From assembly GCF_040219215.1 (NCBI RefSeq), contig NZ_JAVJSX010000001.1, positions 174,147-238,146 of the forward strand: DNA of 64,000 nucleotides, in the 5' to 3' direction. The stretch is from Thalassobaculum_A sp040219215 (GTDB taxonomy: Bacteria > Pseudomonadota > Alphaproteobacteria > Thalassobaculales > Thalassobaculaceae). The notes under the pieces are model-generated. The model saw only the letters and a program-made list of their open reading frames with translations, was not told the origin of the DNA and searched no databases. Below, in pieces: positions 26,563 through 35,968 of the stretch (within the stretch, counting starts at the first letter, position 1; every line of letters starts with the position of its first letter). The position numbers and the translations under genes were made by a program.

Positions 26563-27476
26563 GCCAGTTGCTCCCAGCCGATGAAGCGGTGGCGGATGCG
26601 GGCGGACAGGAGGTCGACGCAGGTCACCGTGGCGACGATCAGCAGCACCAGCGCGCTGACCTCCTCGTAGAAGTTGAAGTTGATGACGTAGTATAGTTCC
26701 TGGCCGATGCCCCCGGCGCCGACGAAACCGATGATCGACGATGCCCGGATGTTGATCTCGAAGCGCAGCAGGGCGTAGCTGACGAAGTTCGGCAAGACCT
26801 GCGGCACCACGCCGTAGCGAATCTCGTCGAACCAGGACCCGCCTGAAGCGCGGATGCCATCCATCGGCTTATGGTCGACGTTCTCGTTGACCTCCGAGAA
26901 CAGCTTGCCGAGGGCCCCGGTAGAGTGGATGGCGATGGCGGCGACGCCCGCCAGTGGCCCGATTCCGACCGCCCATACGAACATGATCGCGAAGATCACC
27001 TCGGGGACTGCACGGCAGAACTCCATGACCCGGCGGAAGGCGAAGTAGATCAAGCTGTTGGGCATCAGGTTGCGGCTGGCCGCGAAGCACAGCACGAAGC
27101 CGCCGACGGTCCCCAGCAGCGTCGCGAACAGCGCCATGTTCACGGTCTCGAGCAGCAGCTGCAGGTATTTCGGCAGGTTGAAGTACCAGTAAGCGATCGA
27201 GCCTTCGGTCCTGGTGCCGGAGAACAGGTGCTCGGCGCTCAACACCGGCAGGATGTCGTAGAGGTAGTCCCCCACCTTCGGCGCCCCGGCCGCCAGTCGG
27301 TCCGGGAAGAAGTTGCTGATGTAGATCGAACCGGCCAGCGCCGCCAGGAACAGCGCGCCGTAGAGGAGGGTCGCGTGCCGCCGGACGCGCCGCAGCTCGG
27401 CCCGATGGCGCTCGAATTGGTCCACCGGCGAGATGGCTGCGCCACCGTCGGCGGTCGCCATTGTCTGGCTGCTCAC
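26559..27476 (-). CDS. phnE: Phosphonate ABC transporter permease PhnE (first copy)
   Basis: 305 residues. A cytoplasmic N-terminus of ~35 residues precedes the first membrane helix (TLLYGALFLAALAGSIYISN). The EAA-type loop is GIRASGGSWFDEIRYGVVPQ and SSIIGFVGAGGIGQELYY is the conserved PhnE segment. Adjacent to phnD and coupled by ATGA to the second phnE. The two permeases are clearly paralogous (same loop and same IGFVGAGGIG/ILGIVGAGGIG motif). Confidence 0.93.
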   Translation of the reverse strand: MSSQTMATADGGAAISPVDQFERHRAELRRVRRHATLLYGALFLAALAGSIYISNFFPDRLAAGAPKVGDYLYDILPVLSAEHLFSGTRTEGSIAYWYFNLPKYLQLLLETVNMALFATLLGTVGGFVLCFAASRNLMPNSLIYFAFRRVMEFCRAVPEVIFAIMFVWAVGIGPLAGVAAIAIHSTGALGKLFSEVNENVDHKPMDGIRASGGSWFDEIRYGVVPQVLPNFVSYALLRFEINIRASSIIGFVGAGGIGQELYYVINFNFYEEVSALVLLIVATVTCVDLLSARIRHRFIGWEQLA

Positions 27477-27516
27477 GCGATCCTCCGGGTGTATGTCGGG
27501 AAGAATGGCGACGGGT

Positions 27517-27534
27517 CGGCAGGGCGCCTTGCCG
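27517..27534 (-). other. Hairpin between phnD and phnE
   Basis: CGGCAGG-GCGC-CTTGCCG (one G.U pair) lies in the 70-bp gap between phnD and the first phnE. Stems at this place in binding-protein transport operons often stabilise the upstream message or reduce read-through, so that the periplasmic protein is made in excess over the permeases. Confidence 0.35.
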
Positions 27535-27546
27535 CCGCCGTTCGGA

Positions 27547-28485
27547 TCAGCCGCGGCGTGCCTTTAGAAGCTCGCGACGCATATCGATGATGGTCTTGTA
27601 GAACTGGTGGTTGATCGGCTGGAACGAATTGAACTCGCCGCCGGCGATAGCCTCCGCGCACTGCCGGTTCTCCACCGGCATGTTCACCAGGATGCCGCGG
27701 ACCAGGTCCTTGAGCTCCTGAGGGACGTCCTTGCGGATCACCCGCGGGCCGTTGGTGATCAGCTCGGACTTCCAGACGACCCGGATGTCGCTCATGTCGA
27801 GGGCACCCTTGTCGACCATTTTGCGCAGGTTGCCGCGAGAGTAGCCTTCCGCGTACTCGCCGACACCGGAGGTCCAGGTGACGCCGGCGTCGTACTGCTT
27901 GTTCAGCACTGCGACCACAGCCTGCTCATGGCCGCCGCCGAAGCCGGTCTGCGAGAAGAACGTCTTCGGGTCGTAGCCTTGGGCCTTGAGCTCATGGGCC
28001 GGGACCAGGTAGCCGGAGGTCGAGTTGGGATCGGCGAAGGCGAGGGTCTTGCCCTTGAGGTCGCCGAGCGTCTTGTAGGGACTGTCGGCGCGGACATAGA
28101 GCACCGAGTAGTAACCCAGGGACCCGTCGATCTGCTCGGTGGTGACGAGCGGCTCGACCGCTTCCGGGTCCTGGATGTGTATGCCAGCGTAGGCTGCCGA
28201 GCCGAGGCCGGCATACTCCAGGTTCTTGGAGATCAGCCCCTGCATCACGCCGGCGTAGTCGGAGGCCGGATAGAGCTCGACCGGTATCCCGAGACGGGTC
28301 TCGAGCAGCTCCTTGAAGCAGGTGTTGTCCTTCAGCCGGTCGGCCTCGTTCTCACCGCCGAGGATGCCGACGCGGAACACCGGGACGTGCTTGCGCCAGT
28401 CATCGGCCGCCTGGGCGACCGAGGTGAGGGCGGCGAGAGTCGCGAGGCCGGCGAGTGCGACGCCCAGAGTGCGACGTGCGATCAT
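27547..28485 (-). CDS. phnD: Phosphonate ABC transporter substrate-binding protein PhnD
   Basis: 312 residues. The N-terminus MIARRTLGVALAGLATLAAL ending in AQAADD is a clear signal peptide, so the mature protein is periplasmic. RVGILGGENEADRLKD is the typical start of mature PhnD. YAGVMQGLISKNLEYAGLGSAAYAG matches the phosphonate-pocket region; ANSTS-type residues appear as ADPNSTSGYLVP. It follows phnC by 45 bp. Confidence 0.94.
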   Translation of the reverse strand: MIARRTLGVALAGLATLAALTSVAQAADDWRKHVPVFRVGILGGENEADRLKDNTCFKELLETRLGIPVELYPASDYAGVMQGLISKNLEYAGLGSAAYAGIHIQDPEAVEPLVTTEQIDGSLGYYSVLYVRADSPYKTLGDLKGKTLAFADPNSTSGYLVPAHELKAQGYDPKTFFSQTGFGGGHEQAVVAVLNKQYDAGVTWTSGVGEYAEGYSRGNLRKMVDKGALDMSDIRVVWKSELITNGPRVIRKDVPQELKDLVRGILVNMPVENRQCAEAIAGGEFNSFQPINHQFYKTIIDMRRELLKARRG

Positions 28486-28530
28486 CGAGAAGTACTCCCT
28501 GAAAAGAAGGCGAGGGGGACTGCGGCGCGC

Positions 28531-29355
28531 TCAGGCGACCGCAAGGCGAGACGGAACGGCCGCCCCCGTGGCCGGTCCGATCGATGTGGACGTGACGCTT
28601 TCGGCCAGCGCTTCGTCGATGCCGTCGACCCCGTAGATCGCGCGTGCCGCGTCGACCGTCAGCTCGGACGGAGACCCGTCGAACACCACGGCCCCCTTGA
28701 ACATGCCGACGATGCGGTCGCAGTAGGCGCGGGCGGTGTCGAGGGTATGCAGGTTGCAGACCACCGTGATGCCTTCCTCACGGTTGATCGTGCGCAGCGC
28801 GTCCATGACGATGGTGGCGTTGCGCGGATCGAGGGAGGCGATCGGTTCGTCGGCCAGCAGGATTTTCGGCTCCTGCATCAAGGCTCGGGCAATGGCAACG
28901 CGCTGCTGTTGGCCGCCGGACAGGGTGTCGGCCCGCTGCAAGGCGGTCTGGGCCATGTCCAGCCGGTCGAGCGCACGGATCGCGAAGGCGCGCTCCGCCG
29001 GTGTGAAGCGCTTCAGCATGGAGGCAACGAAGCCATGGTAGTTCAGCCGGCCGAGCAGGACGTTGGTCATCACGTCGAGCCGGTTCACCAGGTTGAACTG
29101 CTGGAAGATCATGGCGCAGTGGGCGCGCCACGCCATGAGCGGGCGGCCCTTCAGCGCAGAGACATCCGTTCCATCGAACAGGATCTGCCCGCCAGTCGGC
29201 TCGGCCAGCCGGTTGATCAGACGCAGCAGTGTCGACTTGCCAGCGCCGGACCGGCCGATGACGCCGACCATCTGGCCATCGGGGATCGTCAGCGATACCC
29301 GATCGACGGCAGCCACGGCGCCGAAGCGCTTCTCAAGGTTTGTGATCTCAAGCAT
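28531..29355 (-). CDS. phnC: Phosphonate ABC transporter ATP-binding protein PhnC
   Basis: 274 residues from ATG 29355 (GGGA upstream); ATG 29370 would add five residues. Walker A is GRSGAGKST (34-42), Q-loop is in MIFQQFNLVNRLDV, signature is LSGGQQQRVAIARAL, Walker B is ILLADEPIASLD and the H-loop is in CNLHTLDTARAYCD. Drives phosphonate import through the PhnE pair. A 120-bp gap separates it from phnN, so an internal promoter is possible there. Confidence 0.95.
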   Translation of the reverse strand: MLEITNLEKRFGAVAAVDRVSLTIPDGQMVGVIGRSGAGKSTLLRLINRLAEPTGGQILFDGTDVSALKGRPLMAWRAHCAMIFQQFNLVNRLDVMTNVLLGRLNYHGFVASMLKRFTPAERAFAIRALDRLDMAQTALQRADTLSGGQQQRVAIARALMQEPKILLADEPIASLDPRNATIVMDALRTINREEGITVVCNLHTLDTARAYCDRIVGMFKGAVVFDGSPSELTVDAARAIYGVDGIDEALAESVTSTSIGPATGAAVPSRLAVA

Positions 29356-29475
29356 CGGCACGTCCCGCATGCTGGGCGCGCGACTGAATATGGGCCGGCT
29401 CGGAGGGCCGGTGGTCGCACGCGTTTTGCTGTGCGGTGGGTACCCGGATTTGGCAACGCGACGGTGACGGTGCGG

Positions 29476-30090
29476 TTAAATTTCGGCGTCCGAAGCGTTG
29501 CGGTTTGATGACTCGGCCTGCGGATGTGCCGGCGCGCGAACCGCCTCCACGAAACGCAGGGCGGCATCGTCAATCGCGCCGTCGTTGACGACCGTCACCA
29601 CGTCGGGTCCTTCGACGATGAAGGCGCCGGCACGGCCGACCCGGCGTTCAATCTCCTCGGGATCCTCGCGGCCGCGCGCCGAAAGGCGTTGGCGCAGCAC
29701 GGCGGCCGGCACGTTCAGGCTCAGCACGCGAACCGGTCCGTAGTGTCGGCGTGCCTCATCCAACACGCCGCGCGAGACGTTCACCACGACGCGCCGACCC
29801 GCGGCGAGGTCTGCGGTGACGGCTATCGGGACACCATACCCGAGCCCATGCGCCTCCCAGGCCAAGGCATAGGCGCCGGCGGCTCTGCGCGCCCGGAACG
29901 TCTGGACATCGATCGGAACATGATCTTCGCCGCCGGCGTCGGCGGGGCGGGTGATCTCGCGGCGGGGAAACACCACGGACTGATCATCTGCCAGTGCCCG
30001 GTGTGCCGCGTCGATGAGGGTGTCCTTGCCGACGCCCGACGGTCCGACCACCAGGACCAGAAGGCCGCGCGGCGTCTCGCGGTCAGGCAT
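29476..30090 (-). CDS. phnN: Ribose 1,5-bisphosphate phosphokinase PhnN
   Basis: 204 residues. The P-loop is GPSGVGKD (16-23) and the guanylate-kinase-like core follows (FPRREITRPADAGGEDH). PhnN makes 5-phosphoribosyl diphosphate from the ribose 1,5-bisphosphate left after C-P lyase action. Its first 8 bp overlap the end of the hexapeptide acyltransferase gene. The acidic tail after residue 185 is not part of the kinase core. Confidence 0.93.
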   Translation of the reverse strand: MPDRETPRGLLVLVVGPSGVGKDTLIDAAHRALADDQSVVFPRREITRPADAGGEDHVPIDVQTFRARRAAGAYALAWEAHGLGYGVPIAVTADLAAGRRVVVNVSRGVLDEARRHYGPVRVLSLNVPAAVLRQRLSARGREDPEEIERRVGRAGAFIVEGPDVVTVVNDGAIDDAALRFVEAVRAPAHPQAESSNRNASDAEI

Positions 30091-30703
30091 ATCGGACAGC
30101 GAACGCGTCGGCGTCGAGCGAGCGGAAATCCGCCATCCGCTCGCGCAGCATGTCGTGGGTCCAGTCCCACCAGGCGATTGCCATCAGCTTGGCTTCGGTC
30201 GCCTCCGACACCCGGCGCCGGATCGGCTTGGCCGGAACACCGGCGACGATCGTGTAGGGCTCGACGTCCTTGGTGACGACAGCACCGGCACCGATGATCG
30301 CGCCTGTGCCGACAGTCACACCCGGCATGACAAGGGCACCGTGGCCGATCCAGACGTCGTGGCCGATGACTACCGGGGTCGATCGGCGCCAGTCGAAGAA
30401 GGCGTCGTCGCGCTCGCCGAGATCGTAGTCGTCGGACCGATACATGAAATGGTGCAGGCAGGCCCTCCAGTGCGGATGGTTGCCGGGATTGATGCGGGTA
30501 TGCGCCGCGATGTTCGCGAACTTTCCGATGGATGCGTAGATGATCTGGCTGTCGCTGACCACGTAGCTGTAGTCGCCCATGGTCGTTTCAACCACCGAGG
30601 TGCGGGCGCCGACTTCGGTCCAGGCGCCGAATGTCGATCCGACCACATGGGCTTCCGGATGGATCCACGGGCCGTCGGGCGACAGCTTCTTGCCGGCCAT
30701 CAC
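30083..30703 (-). CDS. Phosphonate-locus hexapeptide-repeat acyltransferase
   Basis: 206 residues of left-handed beta-helix hexapeptide repeats, for example VIGHDVWIGHGALVMPGVTVG and IIGAGAVVTKDVEPYTIVAG (each within residues 110-160). This xenobiotic/chloramphenicol acetyltransferase-like protein is a recurrent member of phn loci (the 'phn_thr' transferase family). The acceptor is not established; it may acetylate an aminoalkylphosphonate, the job PhnO (a GNAT) does elsewhere, and no phnO is seen here. It overlaps phnM by 4 bp and phnN by 8 bp. Confidence 0.85.
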   Translation of the reverse strand: MMAGKKLSPDGPWIHPEAHVVGSTFGAWTEVGARTSVVETTMGDYSYVVSDSQIIYASIGKFANIAAHTRINPGNHPHWRACLHHFMYRSDDYDLGERDDAFFDWRRSTPVVIGHDVWIGHGALVMPGVTVGTGAIIGAGAVVTKDVEPYTIVAGVPAKPIRRRVSEATEAKLMAIAWWDWTHDMLRERMADFRSLDADAFAVRYA

Positions 30704-31845
30704 AGCACCTGCCGGCCTTCGCGCCAGGTACGGCGCACCACCGGCACGCCGTCGTCCAGCCGTTTGACCCGGATCAGGTCGGCCCGGGTGCCGGCAGCGA
30801 TCCGGCCGCGGTCGTCCAGGCCAATCATGTCGGCCGGGTTGCGGGTTACGGTCGCGATTGCGCCGGGGAGGGTCATGCCGTGCCGCTCGTGCAGCATGAG
30901 GGCGCCGTGCAGCAGGCTTGAGGGGACGTAGTCCGAGGACAGTGCGTCGAGCACTCCGGCTTCTGCCAGATCACCGGCCGAGACGTTGCCGGAGTGCGAC
31001 CCGCCACGCACCACGTTCGGGCCGCCCATGATCGTCGTCAGGCCCTTGGCGTGGGCGGCGTGCGCCGCGGCCATGGTCGTCGGGAATTCGCTGATGGTCA
31101 GGCCAAGTTCGGCTGCCTCGTCGATATGCTCCTGGGTTGCATCGTCATGGCTGGCAATGGTGTGTCCTGCACTTAGCGCCATCTCGACCAGGGTGCGGCG
31201 GTGCCGGTCGGAGTAGAGCTCCTGCGCGGCCTTGCGGTCGACGATCATGCGTTCGAATTCCGCATCGCTCATCGCGTGCTTGCCCTGATAGTAGACCCTG
31301 AGCTTGTCGAGATTGACGAACTGCCGCTGCCCCGGCGTGTGGTCCATCAGCGAGACCAGCCGGACCAGCGGGTCGTCCTTGAACGGCTCGAACAGCCGCA
31401 GCACGTCCTTGTGCGCCACCTCGCAGCGCATGTGCAGATGATGGTCGGCGCGTAGCAGGTCGGCCTCGCGGAAGCTGCGGATCGCCTCCGCCGATTCCCG
31501 GACGATCCGGTCGCGAATGTCTTCAGTGAGCGTCCCGCCGACGGCGATCGCATCAAGCACGGTGGTGATGCCGGCGGCCGCCACCTGGGCGTCGTGCGCC
31601 AGCAGCGCCGATGAGGTCGGCCAGTTTACCTTTGGGCGCGGCTGGATGTGTCGTTCCAGATTGTCGGTGTGCAGCTCTATCAACCCCGGCATCAGGTAGT
31701 CGCCGTCGAGATCCTCGGCTCCGGCTACCGCGGTGCTGCCCGAGTCGAAAGAAGCAATCCGGCCAACTGAGACCCGCACGGTGCCGTGCACCACCTCGTC
31801 GGCCAACACCAGGCGGGCGTTGCTCAGGATCATCTCTGCGGTCAT
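30700..31845 (-). CDS. phnM: Alpha-D-ribose 1-methylphosphonate 5-triphosphate diphosphatase PhnM
   Basis: 381 residues, amidohydrolase superfamily. The metal site begins with LMPGLIELHTDNLERH in place of the usual HxH and continues with TIASHDDATQEHIDEA; GGPNVVRGGSHSGNVSA and ALSSDYVPSSLLHGAL are PhnM signatures. PhnM removes pyrophosphate from the triphosphate intermediate before PhnJ acts. Start overlaps phnL by 4 bp. Confidence 0.95.
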   Translation of the reverse strand: MTAEMILSNARLVLADEVVHGTVRVSVGRIASFDSGSTAVAGAEDLDGDYLMPGLIELHTDNLERHIQPRPKVNWPTSSALLAHDAQVAAAGITTVLDAIAVGGTLTEDIRDRIVRESAEAIRSFREADLLRADHHLHMRCEVAHKDVLRLFEPFKDDPLVRLVSLMDHTPGQRQFVNLDKLRVYYQGKHAMSDAEFERMIVDRKAAQELYSDRHRRTLVEMALSAGHTIASHDDATQEHIDEAAELGLTISEFPTTMAAAHAAHAKGLTTIMGGPNVVRGGSHSGNVSAGDLAEAGVLDALSSDYVPSSLLHGALMLHERHGMTLPGAIATVTRNPADMIGLDDRGRIAAGTRADLIRVKRLDDGVPVVRRTWREGRQVL

Positions 31846-32558
31846 GCGGCCTGCCTTTTGGCGGAGAGGTCATAGGAGCGGGTACCGACGGCGGCACGCA
31901 CCTCGGCATCGTGGAAGATGCCGACGATCGCGGCACCGGCTTCGTGCGCTTCAGTGATCAGGTCGGTCACCGTCCGGCGGTTATCGACGTCGAGCGAGGC
32001 GGTCGGTTCATCCAGCAGCAGGATCGGATAGTCCTGCACGAAGGTCATGGCAATGTTCACGCGCTGCTGTTCGCCGCCGGAGAATGTTGCCGGAGGCAGG
32101 CGCCACAGCGCTTCCGGGATGCGCAGCCGGGTGAGCAGGGTGCCGGCGCGTTCCTGTGCCTCGGACGGGTCGACGCCACGGGTGGTCAACGGCTCGGTCA
32201 CAAGATCGATCGTCGGCACCCGCGGGATCACCCGCAGGAACTGGCTGACATACCCCAGGGTTCGGCGGCGCACCTCCAGGACCTCGTAGGGCTCGGCTGC
32301 GCACAGATCGACCACCCGATCCTCATGGCGGACCAGCACCGACCCGGACTGCGGCTTGTAGTTGGCGTACAGCGAGCGCAGAAGGCTTGATTTCCCTGCG
32401 CCGGACGGGCCGGCGAGGATCAGGCATTCACCGCGGCGAACCTCCAGTTCCAGCCCGTCGAACACATCGATCGTCACCCCGCCCTGATTGTGCAGGACGA
32501 AGGACTTGGCGAGCCGTTCAGCCCGCAGCATCACGTCGGCGTCGAGTGTCGGGGTCAT
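31842..32558 (-). CDS. phnL: C-P lyase complex ATP-binding protein PhnL
   Basis: 238 residues from ATG 32558. ABC-type ATPase: Walker A GPSGAGKSS, signature FSGGEQQRVNIAMTF and Walker B ILLLDEPTASLD. PhnL works with PhnGHIJ in the step that links phosphonate to ATP ribose, rather than in transport. It ends with a 4-bp overlap into phnM and begins 4 bp after phnK. Confidence 0.94.
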   Translation of the reverse strand: MTPTLDADVMLRAERLAKSFVLHNQGGVTIDVFDGLELEVRRGECLILAGPSGAGKSSLLRSLYANYKPQSGSVLVRHEDRVVDLCAAEPYEVLEVRRRTLGYVSQFLRVIPRVPTIDLVTEPLTTRGVDPSEAQERAGTLLTRLRIPEALWRLPPATFSGGEQQRVNIAMTFVQDYPILLLDEPTASLDVDNRRTVTDLITEAHEAGAAIVGIFHDAEVRAAVGTRSYDLSAKRQAA

Positions 32559-32562
32559 CGCA

Positions 32563-33348
32563 TCACACCGGCAGGATCGAGGAAACAAGGAGCTGGGTGT
32601 ACGGGTGCTGGGGGTCGTCCAGCACCTGGTCGGTCAGGCCGTGCTCAACCACCTGCCCGCCTTTCATCACCATCAGCCGGTGCGACAGCAGCCGCACCAC
32701 GCCGAGGTCGTGGGTCACCACGATGCAGGCGATGCCGAGCGACCTGACCAGCCCGCGGATCAGGTCGAGCAGCCGGGCCTGGACCGACACATCAAGGCCG
32801 CTGGTCGGCTCGTCCATGAACACCAGCCGCGGCTTGGTGACGAGATTGCGTGCAATCTGCAGGCGCTGCTGCATGCCGCCGGAGAACGTGCCGGGCATGT
32901 CGTCGATCCGGCCCATGTCCATCTCGACCCGCTCCAGCCAATCGACGGCTTCGGAGCGAATGTGACCGTAATGCCGGTCGCCGATCGCCATCAGCCGTTC
33001 GCCGACGTTGGCACCGGCGGATACCTTCATGCGCAGCCCGTCGCGGGCGTTCTGGTAGACGATGCCCCAGTCGGTGCGCATCAGCAGCCGTCGCCGCGCC
33101 TCCGACATGCCGTAGACGTCGACCGGCCCGAGATCGCGGGTCCGATAGGAGACCGATCCGTCGGTCGGTTGCAACTGGCCTGACACGCATTTCAGCAGGG
33201 TGGTCTTGCCTGACCCGGACTCACCGACGATTCCGAGGACTTCGCCCGGGTGCAGATCGAACGACACGTCTCGGCAGCCCAGTTGACGGCCGTAGTGGTG
33301 CGTCAGGTCGCGGACCTGCAGCAGCGGGTCGCGAACGCTGCCGGTCAT
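32563..33348 (-). CDS. phnK: C-P lyase complex ATP-binding protein PhnK
   Basis: 261 residues from ATG 33348, which overlaps the phnJ stop; the extension to 33396 lies within phnJ. Walker A is GESGSGKTT, signature FSGGMQQRLQIARNL, Walker B VFMDEPTSGLD. PhnK docks on the PhnGHIJ core and is needed for C-P bond cleavage in vivo. Resembles dipeptide-transporter ATPases, as PhnK proteins do. Confidence 0.95.
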   Translation of the reverse strand: MTGSVRDPLLQVRDLTHHYGRQLGCRDVSFDLHPGEVLGIVGESGSGKTTLLKCVSGQLQPTDGSVSYRTRDLGPVDVYGMSEARRRLLMRTDWGIVYQNARDGLRMKVSAGANVGERLMAIGDRHYGHIRSEAVDWLERVEMDMGRIDDMPGTFSGGMQQRLQIARNLVTKPRLVFMDEPTSGLDVSVQARLLDLIRGLVRSLGIACIVVTHDLGVVRLLSHRLMVMKGGQVVEHGLTDQVLDDPQHPYTQLLVSSILPV

Positions 33349-34259
33349 TTCGGACCTCCATCGCCCTGGTGGCCGGCTTCCCTGCGTTCGCGGCAATAGT
33401 CGCTGTCGGAGCAGACGTACATCTTGGTTCCCTTGTCATCGACGATGACCTCGTCGAGATAGCTGTCCTCCGCCCCGCACAGCGAGCAGTCCTCCTCCCA
33501 CGTCTCGATCTCGAAGGGATGGTCCTCGAAGTCGAGCGACTTGACGTCGGTGTAGGGCGGAACGGCGTAGATCCGCTTCTCGCGGCCGGCGCCGAACAGC
33601 TGCAGAGCGGGCATCCGATCCATCTTCGGGTTGTCGAACTTCGGGATCGGGCTCGGCGCCATGACGTAGCGGCCGTTCACCCGGACCGGATAGTTGTAGG
33701 ATCTGGTGATGCGGCCGAACTTGGCGATGTCCTCGTACAGGCTGACATGCATCACCCCGTACTCTTCCAGGGCATGCATCTTTCGGGTCTCGGCTTCGCG
33801 CGGCTCCAACTGGCGCAGCGGCTCCGGGATCGGCACCTGGTAGACCAGGATCTGGTTTTCGGTCAGCGGCACTTCCGGTATCCGGTGCCGGGTCTGGATG
33901 ACGGTAGCGTCGACCGTCCGGTCGGTAGTGGCGACCCCGGCGGTCTTTGCGAAGAACCGCCGGATGCTGACCGCGTTGGTGGTGTCGTCGGCCCCTTGGT
34001 CGATCACCTTCAGGACATCGTCGGGCCCGATGACGGCGGCGGTCACCTGGATGCCGCCGGTACCCCAGCCATACGGCAGTGGCATCTCGCGGGAGCCGAA
34101 CGGCACCTGATACCCAGGAATGGCGACGGCTTTCAGCAGCGCCCGGCGGATCATCCGCTTGGTCTGCTCGTCCAGGTAGGCGAAGTTGTAGCCGGCGAGC
34201 CGGACGGGCGCCGCCGAGGTGGCGACGCTTGCGTTCGGGTGCGGGATCACGCTGGTCAT
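33345..34259 (-). CDS. phnJ: Carbon-phosphorus lyase catalytic subunit PhnJ (radical SAM)
   Basis: 304 residues from ATG 34259 (GTGAGGA upstream). It cleaves the C-P bond of 5-phosphoribosyl 1-phosphonate with a glycyl and thiyl radical. The iron-sulfur and thiyl cysteines are C258, C261, C283 and C289, with the same spacing (3, 22, 6) as E. coli C241, C244, C266 and C272. The radical glycine aligns with G49 in AIPGYQVPF. The N-terminus is about 17 residues longer than in E. coli. All key residues are intact. Confidence 0.97.
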   Translation of the reverse strand: MTSVIPHPNASVATSAAPVRLAGYNFAYLDEQTKRMIRRALLKAVAIPGYQVPFGSREMPLPYGWGTGGIQVTAAVIGPDDVLKVIDQGADDTTNAVSIRRFFAKTAGVATTDRTVDATVIQTRHRIPEVPLTENQILVYQVPIPEPLRQLEPREAETRKMHALEEYGVMHVSLYEDIAKFGRITRSYNYPVRVNGRYVMAPSPIPKFDNPKMDRMPALQLFGAGREKRIYAVPPYTDVKSLDFEDHPFEIETWEEDCSLCGAEDSYLDEVIVDDKGTKMYVCSDSDYCRERREAGHQGDGGPK

Positions 34260-34267
34260 CGGGGTCC

Positions 34268-35365
34268 TCACTCTGCGGCGTCGGCGATAGCGCGGGCCGC
34301 CTCGGCCTTACGGCGCAGCGCCCGAACCGTGACCAGTTCGGCCTGGAAGTCGACGTAATGCGGCAGCTTCAGGTGCTGGACAAAGCCCGAGGCCTCGACG
34401 TTATCGGAGTGCGCCATGACGAACTCCTCGTCCTGGGCCGGGGCTTCGGTGGCCTCGCCGAAATCGCGGGCCCGAAGGGCGCGATCGACCAGTGCCATCC
34501 CCATTGCCTTGCGTTCGCAGTGCCCGAAGGTCAGGCCGTAGCCGCGGGTGAACTGCGGCGGCACCTGGGCCGACCCCTTGAACTGGTTGACCATCTCGCA
34601 CTCGGTGACGGTGATTTCGCCAATCTCGATCGGAAAGCCGAGTTCCTCAGGCGCAAACTCGACCGCTACTTCGCCGACCCGGATCTCTCCGGCGAACGGA
34701 TGGTTGTTGCCGTAGCCGCGCTGCGTCGAATAGCCGAGCGCAAGCAGCCAACCTTCATCGCCGCGGGCGAGGTTCTGCAGCCGGGCCGCCCGGTCGGCCG
34801 GATAGCGCGGCGACTCGCGCGTCAGGTCGAACACCGGCTGACTGTCGTCGTCCGGCTCCTCGCGCTCGATCAGCCCCTCGTGGTCGAGGATGTCGGCGAC
34901 ATGCTGCATTCCCGCTTCCACGCCTTCAGGCGCTATTTCGGCAACCGGCCGCTCATCGCCTGCGGCCAGGGCGAAGTCGAGAAGCCGATGGGTGTAGTCG
35001 AAACTGGCGCCGAGCAACTGCCCGCCCGGCAGGTCCTTGTAGGTGGCGGAGATGCGACGGCGGACTGCCATCCTGGCGGTGTCGATCGGCTCGCCGACCC
35101 CGAAACGCGGCAGGGTCGTGCGGTAGGCGCGCAGCAGGAAGATCGCCTCGACCAGATCACCGCGGGCCTGCTTGATCGCAAGCGCCGCCAGCTCCGGATC
35201 GTAAAGCGAGCCCTCGGTCATCACCCGGTCGACGGCCAGGGACATCTGCTCGCGGATCTGCTCGAGCGACAGCTCCGGCACCCGGGGATCGCCCCGGCGC
35301 TCTTCGTCCAGAAGCTTCTGGGAATTCTCGATGGCCCGGTCGCCACCTTTGACGGCAACATACAT
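34268..35365 (-). CDS. phnI: C-P lyase core subunit PhnI
   Basis: 365 residues, close to the usual length. MYVAVKGGDRAIENSQKLLD at the start, LGYSTQRGYGNNHPFAGEIR in the middle and SGFVQHLKLPHYVDFQAELV at the end are highly conserved in PhnI, the nucleosidase-like subunit that displaces adenine from ATP. It sits between phnH (3 bp) and phnJ (8 bp). Confidence 0.96.
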   Translation of the reverse strand: MYVAVKGGDRAIENSQKLLDEERRGDPRVPELSLEQIREQMSLAVDRVMTEGSLYDPELAALAIKQARGDLVEAIFLLRAYRTTLPRFGVGEPIDTARMAVRRRISATYKDLPGGQLLGASFDYTHRLLDFALAAGDERPVAEIAPEGVEAGMQHVADILDHEGLIEREEPDDDSQPVFDLTRESPRYPADRAARLQNLARGDEGWLLALGYSTQRGYGNNHPFAGEIRVGEVAVEFAPEELGFPIEIGEITVTECEMVNQFKGSAQVPPQFTRGYGLTFGHCERKAMGMALVDRALRARDFGEATEAPAQDEEFVMAHSDNVEASGFVQHLKLPHYVDFQAELVTVRALRRKAEAARAIADAAE

Positions 35366-35368
35366 GGC

Positions 35369-35965
35369 TCAGTTCTCCGAGACTGAGGTGGTGCGGGGCA
35401 GGGCGGCGATCCGATTGCCCGCGACCAGAATGAGATCGACGCCGCACGGGAACAGCCCCTGGTTGGCACGCCATTCCGTCCAGAGGTCAGGGCGCAGGCC
35501 ATGTGCGTTCAGCGTGTGGGTTGTCTCGATGCCCGGACCGGATAGAACCAGCCCGCTCCCCGCCGCCAGATCGTCAACCTGTACGATCACGGTGGTCGAG
35601 GTTTCGGGCCAGGCGTCATCGCCGATTGCGAACTGGTCCAGCGCCGGCACGGTGGCGCCATCAGCAACGGCGAACGCGGCATTGGCCGGCGTGTCGACGA
35701 CCGGACAGCCGCAGTGGAACTTCAGGAACGCGATCGCCGCGGGTGTCCTGATTTCGGGAGCCAGCCAGATCGGCGTGTCGTGATCGGCCAGGGCCAGGCA
35801 GATTGCAGCGGCGCCGACGCTCAACGGAGCCGGCGGGTTCAGGCCTTCGGGGATCGCTGCAATGCGCCCGGGGCGCGCCATCGAATCCAGCGCCAGCCGG
35901 AACACGTGCTGTGCATCAATGACCGGGTCGGCAAAGCCGGGGCGAAGATCGATCGTATCGGCCAT
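35369..35965 (-). CDS. phnH: C-P lyase core subunit PhnH
   Basis: 198 residues. The start (LRPGFADPVIDAQHVFRLALD) and the segments LALADHDTPIWL and CGCPVVDTPANA are typical PhnH. It is a structural subunit of the PhnGHIJ core, needed for linking phosphonate to ribose. Spaced 3 bp from phnG and phnI. Confidence 0.95.
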   Translation of the reverse strand: MADTIDLRPGFADPVIDAQHVFRLALDSMARPGRIAAIPEGLNPPAPLSVGAAAICLALADHDTPIWLAPEIRTPAAIAFLKFHCGCPVVDTPANAAFAVADGATVPALDQFAIGDDAWPETSTTVIVQVDDLAAGSGLVLSGPGIETTHTLNAHGLRPDLWTEWRANQGLFPCGVDLILVAGNRIAALPRTTSVSEN

Positions 35966-35968
35966 GAC

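Noticed and set aside
27607..29508. 633-codon plus-strand ORF opposite phnD and phnC
   Set aside because: It spans two clear minus-strand genes and their gap and has no family features, so it is a chance frame in high-GC DNA.
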